Source: a virus. From it: a stretch of 25,322 nucleotides of DNA. The DNA lies in IMG/VR virus record IMGVR_UViG_3300035698_031506, positions 1 to 25,322 of that record; one strand, written 5' to 3'. The translations under genes were made by a program, and so were the position numbers. This document shows, piece after piece, positions 13,413 through 19,765 of the stretch. The notes beneath the pieces were generated by a model, which was not told the origin of the DNA, searched no databases, and saw only the letters and a list, made by a program, of their open reading frames with translations. Every line of letters starts with the position of its first letter. Position 1 is the stretch's first letter.

Positions 13413-13958
13413 ATGAAAATTTTAGAATTTATTTACAACGAAAAATCCATCAGTTTCGATCCGACGGGAAACGATAACGTGATGGTAAATGCTACAGAAA
13501 TGGCAAAAGTTTTTGGAAAAGATTTGTTTCAATTCACTAAAAGTGATGCTACAAAAAAGTTCACTTCAGCATGTTTAAAACCTGCAAATGCAGGTTTATT
13601 AGGCATAAAATTAGAGGAAGATTTAATCATTTCCAAACAAAAATCAGGTACCTGGATGCATCGTATTTTAGCTTTAAAATTTGCTGCATGGTTAGACTCT
13701 GAATTCGAAATTTGGGTTTGGACAAAGATTGATCAAATTATTCTTGGCCATTACCGAGAAGTAAAAGCGGCCATGTACGAGAAGCTTTCTGCAGAAAAAG
13801 CAGTTGATTCAAAACGTGAAGAATTATTGAAAAACAACCCTGCATTTGCTGAATTCCTTGCTTTAGAGGGAAAACTTACCGAAAGCGAAAAGAAACGACA
13901 AAAGGCGATCAAAGCCTCTATGTTCCAATTTAAACTTGACTTTCAAGGAATAAAATAA
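13413..13958 (+). CDS. KilA-N domain protein
   Basis: The 181-aa product matches the KilA-N DNA-binding domain of phages and large DNA viruses. It has MVNATEMAKVFGKDLFQFTKSDATKKF (residues 24-50), a variable loop, then GTWMHRILALKFAAWLDSEFEIWVWTKIDQIIL (79-111), the conserved core with the W...A..A.WL pattern. The C-terminal 65 residues are a charged helix (EKAVDSKREELLKNNPAFAEFLALEGKLTESEKKRQKA). KilA-N proteins bind DNA and are often phage regulators or antirepressors. It is transcribed away from the ribbon-helix-helix gene and ends at a strong terminator, so it forms a separate regulatory unit in the accessory block. Confidence 0.8.
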   Translation: MKILEFIYNEKSISFDPTGNDNVMVNATEMAKVFGKDLFQFTKSDATKKFTSACLKPANAGLLGIKLEEDLIISKQKSGTWMHRILALKFAAWLDSEFEIWVWTKIDQIILGHYREVKAAMYEKLSAEKAVDSKREELLKNNPAFAEFLALEGKLTESEKKRQKAIKASMFQFKLDFQGIK

Positions 13959-13960
13959 AC

Positions 13961-14013
13961 AAAAAACCCCCGGGAGGTGCATCGAACACCTTTACCCCGG
14001 GGGATTAATTTTA
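13961..14013 (+). terminator. G+C-rich terminator after the KilA-N gene
   Basis: CCCCCGGG at 13967-13974 pairs with CCGGGGG ending at 14003 (with 13996-13998). A nested stem, AGGTG at 13975-13979, pairs with CACCT at 13987-13991. A T-rich tail follows (ATTAATTTT), and an A run precedes it. Confidence 0.75.
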
Positions 14014-14025
14014 TAAAATAAAATC

Positions 14026-14295
14026 ATGACAAATTTAAACGAAAATTCCTTAAAAACCCACATCGAAATTGAAGGGGCTATTTTAACTCCAGAGGCCTTA
14101 AAAAAAATTAGAAATTGGCAGAATAACGACAATGAAGAATTGCGCTGCTCTCTTGAAGTAATTGCCGAGGCAGTTTGTTTTATTGGCAGTATATTTTATC
14201 TATTCGACCACGATAAAGAGAAACAAGAAGCTGCGCAGGTAATTGCAGATTTGAGTAGTGTGCGAGACGAACTTAAACAAATTCAAAAGCCATGA
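14026..14295 (+). CDS. Small hypothetical protein, 89 aa
   Basis: Not recognised. Residues 20-45 contain PEALKKIRNWQNNDNEELRCSLEVI. A hydrophobic stretch, AEAVCFIGSIFYLF (49-62), is too short and interrupted for a confident membrane helix. The C-terminus is a charged helix (DHDKEKQEAAQVIADLSSVRDELKQIQK). The next gene starts within its stop codon (ATGA overlap). Confidence 0.55.
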   Translation: MTNLNENSLKTHIEIEGAILTPEALKKIRNWQNNDNEELRCSLEVIAEAVCFIGSIFYLFDHDKEKQEAAQVIADLSSVRDELKQIQKP

Positions 14296-14522
14296 GTAAA
14301 ACAAAAAAATTCCAGCTTACCTACCAGGTAGAGGCCGAAACTACAGAACAAGTAATTTACTTAATTTTCGAACTACAAGTAAATACCGGCATGGAGCCGA
14401 CACAAATTGGTTTGCCAAGCGGCAGTCGCTTGCCATGGAACGGTTATGCAGCGCACCAATTTGCCGGAGAAGGAAGAATTACTGAAAAACAGTTTATCGA
14501 ATTCTCGCTAAACCCAAATTAA
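14292..14522 (+). CDS. Small hypothetical protein, 76 aa
   Basis: Overlaps the preceding gene by four bases (ATGA), so the two are co-translated. It appears to be a small alpha/beta protein: KKFQLTYQVEAETTEQVIYLIFELQ suggests a strand then a helix, followed by a Gly/Pro-rich part (LPSGSRLPWNGYAAHQFAGEGRI). No family recognised. A strong terminator follows. Confidence 0.55.
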   Translation: MSKTKKFQLTYQVEAETTEQVIYLIFELQVNTGMEPTQIGLPSGSRLPWNGYAAHQFAGEGRITEKQFIEFSLNPN

Positions 14523-14535
14523 CAAACAGCAACCA

Positions 14536-14576
14536 CAATAGACCCGACAGCCAAAAACTGCCGGGTTTATTGTTTT
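14536..14576 (+). terminator. Rho-independent terminator
   Basis: A 15-position stem pairs 14536-14550 with 14558-14572 with a single mismatch and one G-U pair, a 7-nt loop (CCAAAAA), then TTTT. It closes the accessory block before the portal operon. Confidence 0.82.
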
Positions 14577-14607
14577 AAACCTCCTGCCAACTGAGACTGC
14601 CACTCCC

Positions 14608-14653
14608 AACTTTCTTCTGTCCTTTTACCTCACACGCTCCCTTTCTACATTAG
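14608..14653 (+). promoter_or_regulatory. Putative phage late promoter (copy C)
   Basis: AACTTTCTTCTGTCCTTTTA at 14608-14627 with GTCCTTT at 14619-14625, then 20 nt, then TACATTAG (14646-14653), one mismatch from TAnnTTTG. It stands between a terminator and the portal operon, where a promoter is needed. The ATG at 14658 is 4 nt after the -7-like element. Confidence 0.58.
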
Positions 14654-14657
14654 CAGT

Positions 14658-14930
14658 ATGAACGTTTACAGTGCTATTGATAAAATGCGGGAGATTAGCC
14701 GGCGAAAGGGTGAATTTTCTTTTTCGTTTATGAGTTTTTCTGAAACCACCGGGAAAAGTGAAGGTGTTAAAGATGTTAGTCGTGCCAGATTACGTGCCAG
14801 GCCAACAGTTCAGCAAAATAAAAATGGCGAGATTATGGAAGCTTACACCGACCTGGATACTGGAGAAGCCCGCCAATTTTACCAACCATTGCTAATGCTA
14901 TTTAACGGACAAAAAGTGGAATTGACATGA
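14658..14930 (+). CDS. Small hypothetical protein upstream of the portal, 90 aa
   Basis: Not recognised. It has a basic N-terminal helix (YSAIDKMREISRRKGEF), then a stretch of likely strands (FSFSFMSFSETTG; RARLRARPTVQQNKNGEIMEAYTDLDTGEARQF). Its last four bases overlap the portal start (ATGA). A minor head or neck role is suggested by position. If the putative late promoter is correct, the ATG at 14658 lies almost at the transcription start. The mRNA would then be leaderless, or the Met at residue 10 would be the true start. Confidence 0.62.
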   Translation: MNVYSAIDKMREISRRKGEFSFSFMSFSETTGKSEGVKDVSRARLRARPTVQQNKNGEIMEAYTDLDTGEARQFYQPLLMLFNGQKVELT

Positions 14931-16300
14931 GCAAAAAATCGTCGATAAAAGAAATTGGAAACTCGGGAGTGATGAATGTGCCCGATGTTGGTGTATTTTC
15001 GTACTACACCGGCTTAACAACTACCAGCGACAATTGGGATAGCCTGGTGCTTTCTGACCAGGGCATACAATGGGAAGCCGACCCCGATATTGTGGGCGGA
15101 AAAGAAATAGTTCCGTATGGCGCAAACAACCGCCTGCCTGTTGTGGTGCGCGACATGATGGAAAACAACCACCTGGCACCCGGAATTCTGGAACGCGAGA
15201 TTGGATTGCTGCACGGACAAGGGCCGCAATTGTTTACCGAAATTATTGAGGAGGGAGAAGTGGTTCGTAAATGGACTTACGACCAGGAGATTTGGGACTG
15301 GCTGAACAGTTGGGACCACCGCCGGTTTATTGACATGGCTACCGTTGAATACAAGTACCTGAAGGGCGTATTTGTAAAACGCTTTCAACGGCGCGGTGCA
15401 AGGTTGGGTAAAGCTCCGGAGTTTGTATTAGAAGTTTGTCCCGGAACCGATGCACGTATGGCATGGACAGATAGCCGCCGCCTGGAAGATGTACCCAGTT
15501 TTTACACCGGCGATTTTGAACACGATTGCCGCCGCACCGGAATTCGTACCTGGCCTGTGTGGGATAAGTATTTTCCATTCGATAAAAAAGCAAGTATGAG
15601 TTACCATAACTCTTATTCGTTTGCACATAATTTTTATTCAATTCCGGGTTTTTGGGGATCTCGAAATTGGATTGCACGGGCTTCTGATGTACCTGACATA
15701 TTAAAATATTTGTCTGACAATGGATTGGTATTGACCAACCACATACATTCTCCGGCAGGTTATTGGGCTGAGAAACGTGAGAAGCTGGAGAAAAAATTCC
15801 CGAGCCAAAGCGATTCGGGAATAGATGCTAAACTGGAGGAGTTGAAAAAGGAAACCTTCAGGAAAATATCTTCGGTACTTGCCGGAAAAAAGAACGTAGG
15901 AAAATTTATTGAAACTGTAGATTTTTACGACGATGATGCCGGTGAAGTAGTAAGCTGGAAAATTGAACCCATAGACCAAAAGGTAGCCGATTTTATTGAA
16001 GCTCAGATAAAAATATCTGACAAAGCAGCCGAAGCCACCACCTCGGGAATTGGACTACACCCTGCACTTAGTAACATGATGATGGGCGGAAAGTCGGCCT
16101 CGGGCAGTGAAATGCTTTATGCCTTAAAATTGTATTTGGCAAGCGATACCCGTATTCCGGAGACTGTAATACTGGAAGCCATAAACCAATGCATTGCCGT
16201 AATGTGGCCCAAGAGCAAAAAACGCCTGGGCTTTTACCATAAAATTGTGTTAAAAGAAGAAAACGTGGCTCCTAACGATAGGACTACATCAAACGTATAA
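14927..16300 (+). CDS. Phage portal protein
   Basis: The 457-aa protein has portal-like features. There is a conserved N-terminal segment KEIVPYGANNRLPVVVRDMMENNHLAPGILEREIGLLHGQG (about residues 59-99), in which an unspent Asn-Asn-x-(L/Y)-P is followed by helices leading to an 'interior' glycine loop. A long central helix-rich part follows, and a C-terminal helical region (KVADFIEAQIKISDKAAEATTSGIGLHPALSNMM) resembles the portal stem/wing. Portals form the dodecameric channel through which DNA enters the head and to which the terminase docks. It is separated from the large terminase by about 5 kb of accessory genes, which is unusual. Other joining proteins are an unlikely alternative. Confidence 0.75.
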   Translation: MSKKSSIKEIGNSGVMNVPDVGVFSYYTGLTTTSDNWDSLVLSDQGIQWEADPDIVGGKEIVPYGANNRLPVVVRDMMENNHLAPGILEREIGLLHGQGPQLFTEIIEEGEVVRKWTYDQEIWDWLNSWDHRRFIDMATVEYKYLKGVFVKRFQRRGARLGKAPEFVLEVCPGTDARMAWTDSRRLEDVPSFYTGDFEHDCRRTGIRTWPVWDKYFPFDKKASMSYHNSYSFAHNFYSIPGFWGSRNWIARASDVPDILKYLSDNGLVLTNHIHSPAGYWAEKREKLEKKFPSQSDSGIDAKLEELKKETFRKISSVLAGKKNVGKFIETVDFYDDDAGEVVSWKIEPIDQKVADFIEAQIKISDKAAEATTSGIGLHPALSNMMMGGKSASGSEMLYALKLYLASDTRIPETVILEAINQCIAVMWPKSKKRLGFYHKIVLKEENVAPNDRTTSNV

Positions 16301-16303
16301 ATT

Positions 16304-16615
16304 ATGAATTTTGGACAAGCAATTGAAGCCCTAAAACAGGGCAAACGAGTACAACGAACAGGATGGAATGGAGAGGGATTATTTGTTTTTATGCAAGTTC
16401 CTTCAACCATACAAAGAGAGATTGTACCTAAAATGCAATCATTACCTCAATTGGTAAAGGATGAATTTGAAAGAAGGTTTAATGACCCAAACGAGCAAAT
16501 TGATGCTATTTATTATGTCGACCAACTTGCAATGGTGGGTCCTAGTAATGGAATAACAGGATGGTCTCCTTCTGTGCCGGACTGTATGGCTGATGATTGG
16601 GTAATTTTAGACTAA
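16304..16615 (+). CDS. Tad2-like (DUF2829) anti-Thoeris protein
   Basis: The 103-aa product has the DUF2829/Tad2 pattern. The N-terminus MNFGQAIEALKQGKRVQRTGWNGEGLFVFMQ is characteristic (FGxAIxxLKxGKxVxRxGWNG), and the C-terminus is WSPSVPDCMADDWVILD (residues 87-103), matching the family's W.PS..D..A.DW ending. The middle part (residues 33-75) is an insertion also seen in longer family members. Phage Tad2 proteins are molecular sponges that sequester the cyclic ADP-ribose signal made by Thoeris ThsB and so block this host defence. The gene begins four bases after the portal stop, in the structural operon. Whether this copy binds Thoeris signals or another nucleotide is not shown. Confidence 0.78.
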   Translation: MNFGQAIEALKQGKRVQRTGWNGEGLFVFMQVPSTIQREIVPKMQSLPQLVKDEFERRFNDPNEQIDAIYYVDQLAMVGPSNGITGWSPSVPDCMADDWVILD

Positions 16616-16618
16616 TAC

Positions 16619-16646
16619 TTTGAACTCTGAACTTCAAACTCTGAAC
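16619..16646 (+). repeat. Two tandem 14-bp units
   Basis: TTTGAACTCTGAAC (16619-16632) is followed directly by TTCAAACTCTGAAC (16633-16646), with two differences. It lies in the short gap before the gene at 16657. It could be a slipped duplication or a leader element; no function can be given. Confidence 0.75.
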
Positions 16647-16656
16647 GATTAGAACC

Positions 16657-17655
16657 ATGATTTTCAACAAAAACAATAAAGGAAACGAAGAGCTGCGCAC
16701 CTTAACAGGCAGTTATTACAAAAGCAACGATTTTAATAAAATTGAAGTAAAAGTTACACTCGCTTCAGAAGAATTGATTTCGATAATTGGGAACGAAATT
16801 TTTGTAAAGGCACTGGTGCATTACACGGGAGTAAATTACCAGGTGGAAGAACCAAGCCCGGCACTGGCTTTATTAGACCAGCTGGTGCAGTATATGCAAT
16901 TGCCAATTTCATTTTTAGCTACGCTCTGGCATTACCAGGGGAATGATATTAGCCATGAAGACAGTGGCCGGAAAATGAAAATTGATGCTACCAGTGAAAA
17001 AATGGCCTGGGAATGGATGTACGATAGGGATGATGCAGCAGCACTGCGAAATTACCAACGAGCTCTTGATCGACTAATTAAATTCTTAAACGATAATGTT
17101 GGTTCATTCCCCGAGTGGGCAGATTCTGATGCACGAAAAGAAACACTCTCGTTATTTATAAACACCTGGGAACATTTTAACCGATTGTTTGCCATCGATA
17201 ATTCACCAGCGTTTTTCCTTCGGCTGGCACCAATAATGAAGGAAATAGAGCGCAAGCACATAAAACCCATACTTGGACTGGAAAAGTTTACTGAGCTGAA
17301 AACATTGATTAAAGCGGGAGAAGAACTCACCGCAGCGAACCAGGAATGGTACGATACTGTTTGCGACCCCATTCCTCTACTTACCATGGCAAAAGCTGTA
17401 AAACGATTTAGTGTTACAGTATTGCCCGAAGGAGTTGTTCAGCAATTTTTCTCGCAGTTCCAGCAAGCCAAAGCCAACCAGCCGGTAACAATGGACCAAG
17501 TAAAATATGTTTCTAAAGATTTGTATGCTGACGGCATTGAGGTGATTAATGAATTGAAAAAATACTGGAGTGCTTTAAATGTTGACGAAAGCGACCAAAG
17601 TATTGATGACCTGATTCCAGGCGGAGAAACTACCGATAAATTTATGAGTTTATGA
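16657..17655 (+). CDS. DUF6712-like phage head/adaptor protein, 332 aa
   Basis: Begins MIFNKNNKGNEELRTLTGSYYKSNDFNKIEVKVTLASEELISIIGNEIF, a pattern I associate with the DUF6712 family of Bacteroidota phages: an N-terminal helical part containing the ...LI.IIG.E.. segment. The remainder is helical with aromatic-rich stretches (RNYQRALDRLIKFLNDNVGSFPEWADSD). It follows the portal and Tad2-like genes, the usual place for head-tail adaptor or connector proteins. Its stop overlaps the next start by four bases. Family membership is from memory of sequence patterns; a connector role is inferred from position. Confidence 0.5.
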   Translation: MIFNKNNKGNEELRTLTGSYYKSNDFNKIEVKVTLASEELISIIGNEIFVKALVHYTGVNYQVEEPSPALALLDQLVQYMQLPISFLATLWHYQGNDISHEDSGRKMKIDATSEKMAWEWMYDRDDAAALRNYQRALDRLIKFLNDNVGSFPEWADSDARKETLSLFINTWEHFNRLFAIDNSPAFFLRLAPIMKEIERKHIKPILGLEKFTELKTLIKAGEELTAANQEWYDTVCDPIPLLTMAKAVKRFSVTVLPEGVVQQFFSQFQQAKANQPVTMDQVKYVSKDLYADGIEVINELKKYWSALNVDESDQSIDDLIPGGETTDKFMSL

Positions 17656-18578
17656 ATACCATTGAAATTCCAGAAAAAAACATTAAAGCCACTTACCCCG
17701 GGAGTTGGGAAGAAATGAGCGATAAACAATTTGCCTGCGTTGTACAAAACTGGCTAAAGTTATACGACGGCAAATTAAGTGTGTCGGAATTTTACCTGAT
17801 AGTACTTTACAATTTTCTGGGATTAAAACGTTCTCCGCTTCAAAATTTTAAAGACCGTAGATTAAGTGCCGAACAGCTGGAAGAAAAATTCAGCAATGTT
17901 TGGCAACTTACCGAAACCCTGCATTGGCTTTTAGAAGTTCCGGAAGATTCGAAAAGTGGCAAACCACGTTTAACTTATACCGATACCACCAACCACCTGC
18001 CGGTAATTATTAACGATGGCGAAGTAAAACTAATTGGACTGGCAAGCGGAATGATTGACATTACTTTTGGGGAATACCGCAGGGCAATTGCTCATTTCTC
18101 GTCGTTTAATAAAGACCGAAAAGACATTTACCTCGACCGCTTGATTGCTACACTCTATCTTCCCGAGCGCAGCGACTATGATACCATAAAAAACACACCA
18201 GAATTTAATGGGCGCCAACGCGAAAATTTTAACCAGAACCTTACCGAACATTATGCCGAATTGGTAAATGGAATTCCGTTTTGGCAGAAATACGCCATAT
18301 TCCTCTGGTTTTTTAATTGCGATATTTATTTAAAGTCGGGCGAGCTGGAACTGGATGGAAACCTTATTTCTTTTGAACCGCTATTTAATACTCCAGCCAC
18401 CGAGACAGATGTAGAAACCCTGGACGAAAACGACCTGGGAATTACGCAGCTGCTGTATGGCATTGCCGAAAGTAAATTGTTTGGCAGCATTGCCGAAGTT
18501 GACAATACCGGCTACATTGATATTTTAACTGCACTGCTTTACTGGAAACAGCAAGCCGATAAATTAAAATCAGTATGA
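17652..18578 (+). CDS. Hypothetical structural-operon protein, 308 aa
   Basis: Not recognised. It is an acidic protein with aromatic-rich helical parts (SDKQFACVVQNWLKLYDGKLSVSEFYLIVLYNFLG near residues 23-57; WQKYAIFLWFFNCDIYL near 218-234) and an acidic C-terminal region (ETDVETLDENDLGITQLLYGIAE). It overlaps its neighbours by four bases on each side. Position between adaptor-like and tail-joining genes would fit a tail-assembly or head-tail joining role. There is no visible slippery site that would mark a tail chaperone frameshift. Confidence 0.6.
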   Translation: MNTIEIPEKNIKATYPGSWEEMSDKQFACVVQNWLKLYDGKLSVSEFYLIVLYNFLGLKRSPLQNFKDRRLSAEQLEEKFSNVWQLTETLHWLLEVPEDSKSGKPRLTYTDTTNHLPVIINDGEVKLIGLASGMIDITFGEYRRAIAHFSSFNKDRKDIYLDRLIATLYLPERSDYDTIKNTPEFNGRQRENFNQNLTEHYAELVNGIPFWQKYAIFLWFFNCDIYLKSGELELDGNLISFEPLFNTPATETDVETLDENDLGITQLLYGIAESKLFGSIAEVDNTGYIDILTALLYWKQQADKLKSV

Positions 18579-19111
18579 TACGAATTACAGACTTTAATAC
18601 CCTGCTTGCACAAATGCTAGCAGATATACAGAACCCGGAATTAGTAGAAGAGATTTGGGGAAGCGAACAAATGGAAGCCCGATGGACAACCGAAGAAATT
18701 GAAGCGGGGGTAGAACCAACCGAAGTAGCAGGATTGGTTTTGGTGGCCAACGAAAAACACCTGGTACGCAAACTGAACGATAAAGTGGGAATACAGATTG
18801 CCGTTACCATACCAAGTGCCGACCCCGAAGGAGCGAACGAAGATGCTGTGGCCGAAAACAATATTTTTTGGATGTTTGTGTTGGAGAAAACAGATCCCGG
18901 AAGTTTATCGAACCAGGACGAGCTGGACCATTACCAAAAAATACAAGATGTTGTTACTGCTGTAAAACTTTGGCTGCGTTACCAGAAGCTTGAGGGCAAT
19001 GAATTTCTGGAGTACCTGAATTTAAATAGCATACACACCGACCCCGAATACCAAATTGGCGGATGGAATGGCTGGAGTATTAATGCGAATTTTGATACTG
19101 ATGGGTATTGA
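18575..19111 (+). CDS. Probable tail completion/joining protein, 178 aa
   Basis: The size, position and C-terminal part (YLNLNSIHTDPEYQIGGWNGWSINANFDTDGY) fit small head-tail joining or tail terminator proteins, which often end in a Gly-Trp-rich strand. There is no signal peptide. It starts within the stop codon of the preceding gene (ATGA). It ends at 19111, exactly where a REP-like hairpin begins. The family is not certain. Confidence 0.55.
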   Translation: MIRITDFNTLLAQMLADIQNPELVEEIWGSEQMEARWTTEEIEAGVEPTEVAGLVLVANEKHLVRKLNDKVGIQIAVTIPSADPEGANEDAVAENNIFWMFVLEKTDPGSLSNQDELDHYQKIQDVVTAVKLWLRYQKLEGNEFLEYLNLNSIHTDPEYQIGGWNGWSINANFDTDGY

Positions 19112-19142
19112 CAGCCCCCTCTGACTCCCCCGAGGGGGAGAA
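19111..19142 (+). repeat. REP-like intergenic hairpin, first
   Basis: ACAGCCCCCTCTGACTCCCC and the following CGAGGGGGAGAA contain a stem CTCCCCC/GGGGGAG (19125-19131 with 19134-19140). Similar 'CCCCCTCT(A/G)ACTCCCCCGAGGGGG' sequences recur between genes in Bacteroidota chromosomes. It abuts the stop codon of the gene ending at 19111. Confidence 0.6.
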
Positions 19143-19206
19143 CAAGAAAAGAATAAAGATAGAATGCGGAAGGAAATCCCAATCCGTTAAAGTCGAATCA
19201 TTCGAA

Positions 19207-19238
19207 AAAGCCACAGCCTGTTACCTGTGGCTTTCTTT
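19207..19238 (+). terminator. Rho-independent terminator
   Basis: AAAGCCACAG at 19207-19216 pairs perfectly with CTGTGGCTTT at 19225-19234, with an 8-nt loop, followed by CTTTG. The T tract is interrupted but long. It closes the portal operon. Confidence 0.82.
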
Positions 19239-19273
19239 GTCCTTTTAACCGCCGTACCACCTAATTATATTAG
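19229..19273 (+). promoter_or_regulatory. Putative phage late promoter (copy D)
   Basis: GTCCTTT at 19239-19245, preceded by CTTTCTTT, then 20 nt and TATATTAG at 19266-19273. It starts within the tail of a terminator and lies upstream of the tail operon. The downstream ATG that would be leaderless belongs to a 26-codon leader frame (19282), with the main gene start 73 bases further. Confidence 0.56.
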
Positions 19274-19281
19274 CAATATAA

Positions 19282-19362
19282 ATGAGGAGTAAATTTAAAA
19301 TACGGAGCACCTTCCAAACTCCCTCTCCTTTGGAGAGGGCTGGGGTGAGGCTTTATGAGTGA
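19282..19362 (+). CDS. Possible 26-aa leader peptide
   Basis: An ATG 8 nt after the -7-like element opens a short frame, beginning MRSKFKIRSTFQTP and running through the REP-like element. It stops at TGA 19360-19362, overlapping the ATG of the next gene (19355) by reading in another frame. It could couple translation to the downstream gene or simply be a chance frame created by the REP-like insertion. Confidence 0.3.
   Translation: MRSKFKIRSTFQTPSPLERAGVRLYE
19319..19350 (+). repeat. REP-like intergenic hairpin, second
   Basis: The stem CCCTCTCC (19321-19328) pairs with GGAGAGGG (19332-19339), followed by CTGGGGTGAGG, the form of a common Bacteroidota intergenic repeat. It sits immediately before the ATG at 19355, where a folded mRNA would hinder translation initiation. 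Confidence 0.65.
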
Positions 19363-19765
19363 ACTAACACTTATACGAAAAGAGTTTGTTAAGCAGGTAC
19401 TTCAGGAGGAAGGACAAGAGCTGCACGACAACCAGGGGAAGGCAATTGCTAAATTGTTGCATTTCCATAGTAATAAGCTTTTCGACGATCGGCCCTTTAC
19501 AGTTACCGGAGGTGACGAGCTTGACGGTAAATTTTCTACCAATATAAAATTCTATGGTCGTGTGCTCGACATTAAACCCAAAAACCGAAAAATACAGGAG
19601 CAGGACAAATACACCCATTGGAGGCAACGCCGCCGCACAAAAGCATTCCCGATATACAACCGCTTTGTGTTTGGGCATTACTACACAATAGCTTACCGAT
19701 TGATGTATGGACTAACTGAAGAAGTGGCAGCCGGTATTAAACAACAATTTGAAAAAGAAGCCTAA
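19355..19765 (+). CDS. Hypothetical tail-assembly protein, 136 aa
   Basis: A basic protein (HWRQRRRTKAFPIYNRFVFGHYYTIAYRLMYG) without signal peptide, directly before the tape measure gene; the stop and start overlap by one base (TAATG). No family recognised. The position and conserved-looking tyrosine/arginine-rich segment suggest a tail completion or assembly role. The start is taken at ATG 19355 after the REP-like hairpin. Confidence 0.62.
   Translation: MSELTLIRKEFVKQVLQEEGQELHDNQGKAIAKLLHFHSNKLFDDRPFTVTGGDELDGKFSTNIKFYGRVLDIKPKNRKIQEQDKYTHWRQRRRTKAFPIYNRFVFGHYYTIAYRLMYGLTEEVAAGIKQQFEKEA

Noticed and set aside
19111-19350. Insertion sequence or transposon remnants
   Set aside because: Only short REP-like hairpins are present, with no terminal inverted repeats, target duplication or transposase sequence.
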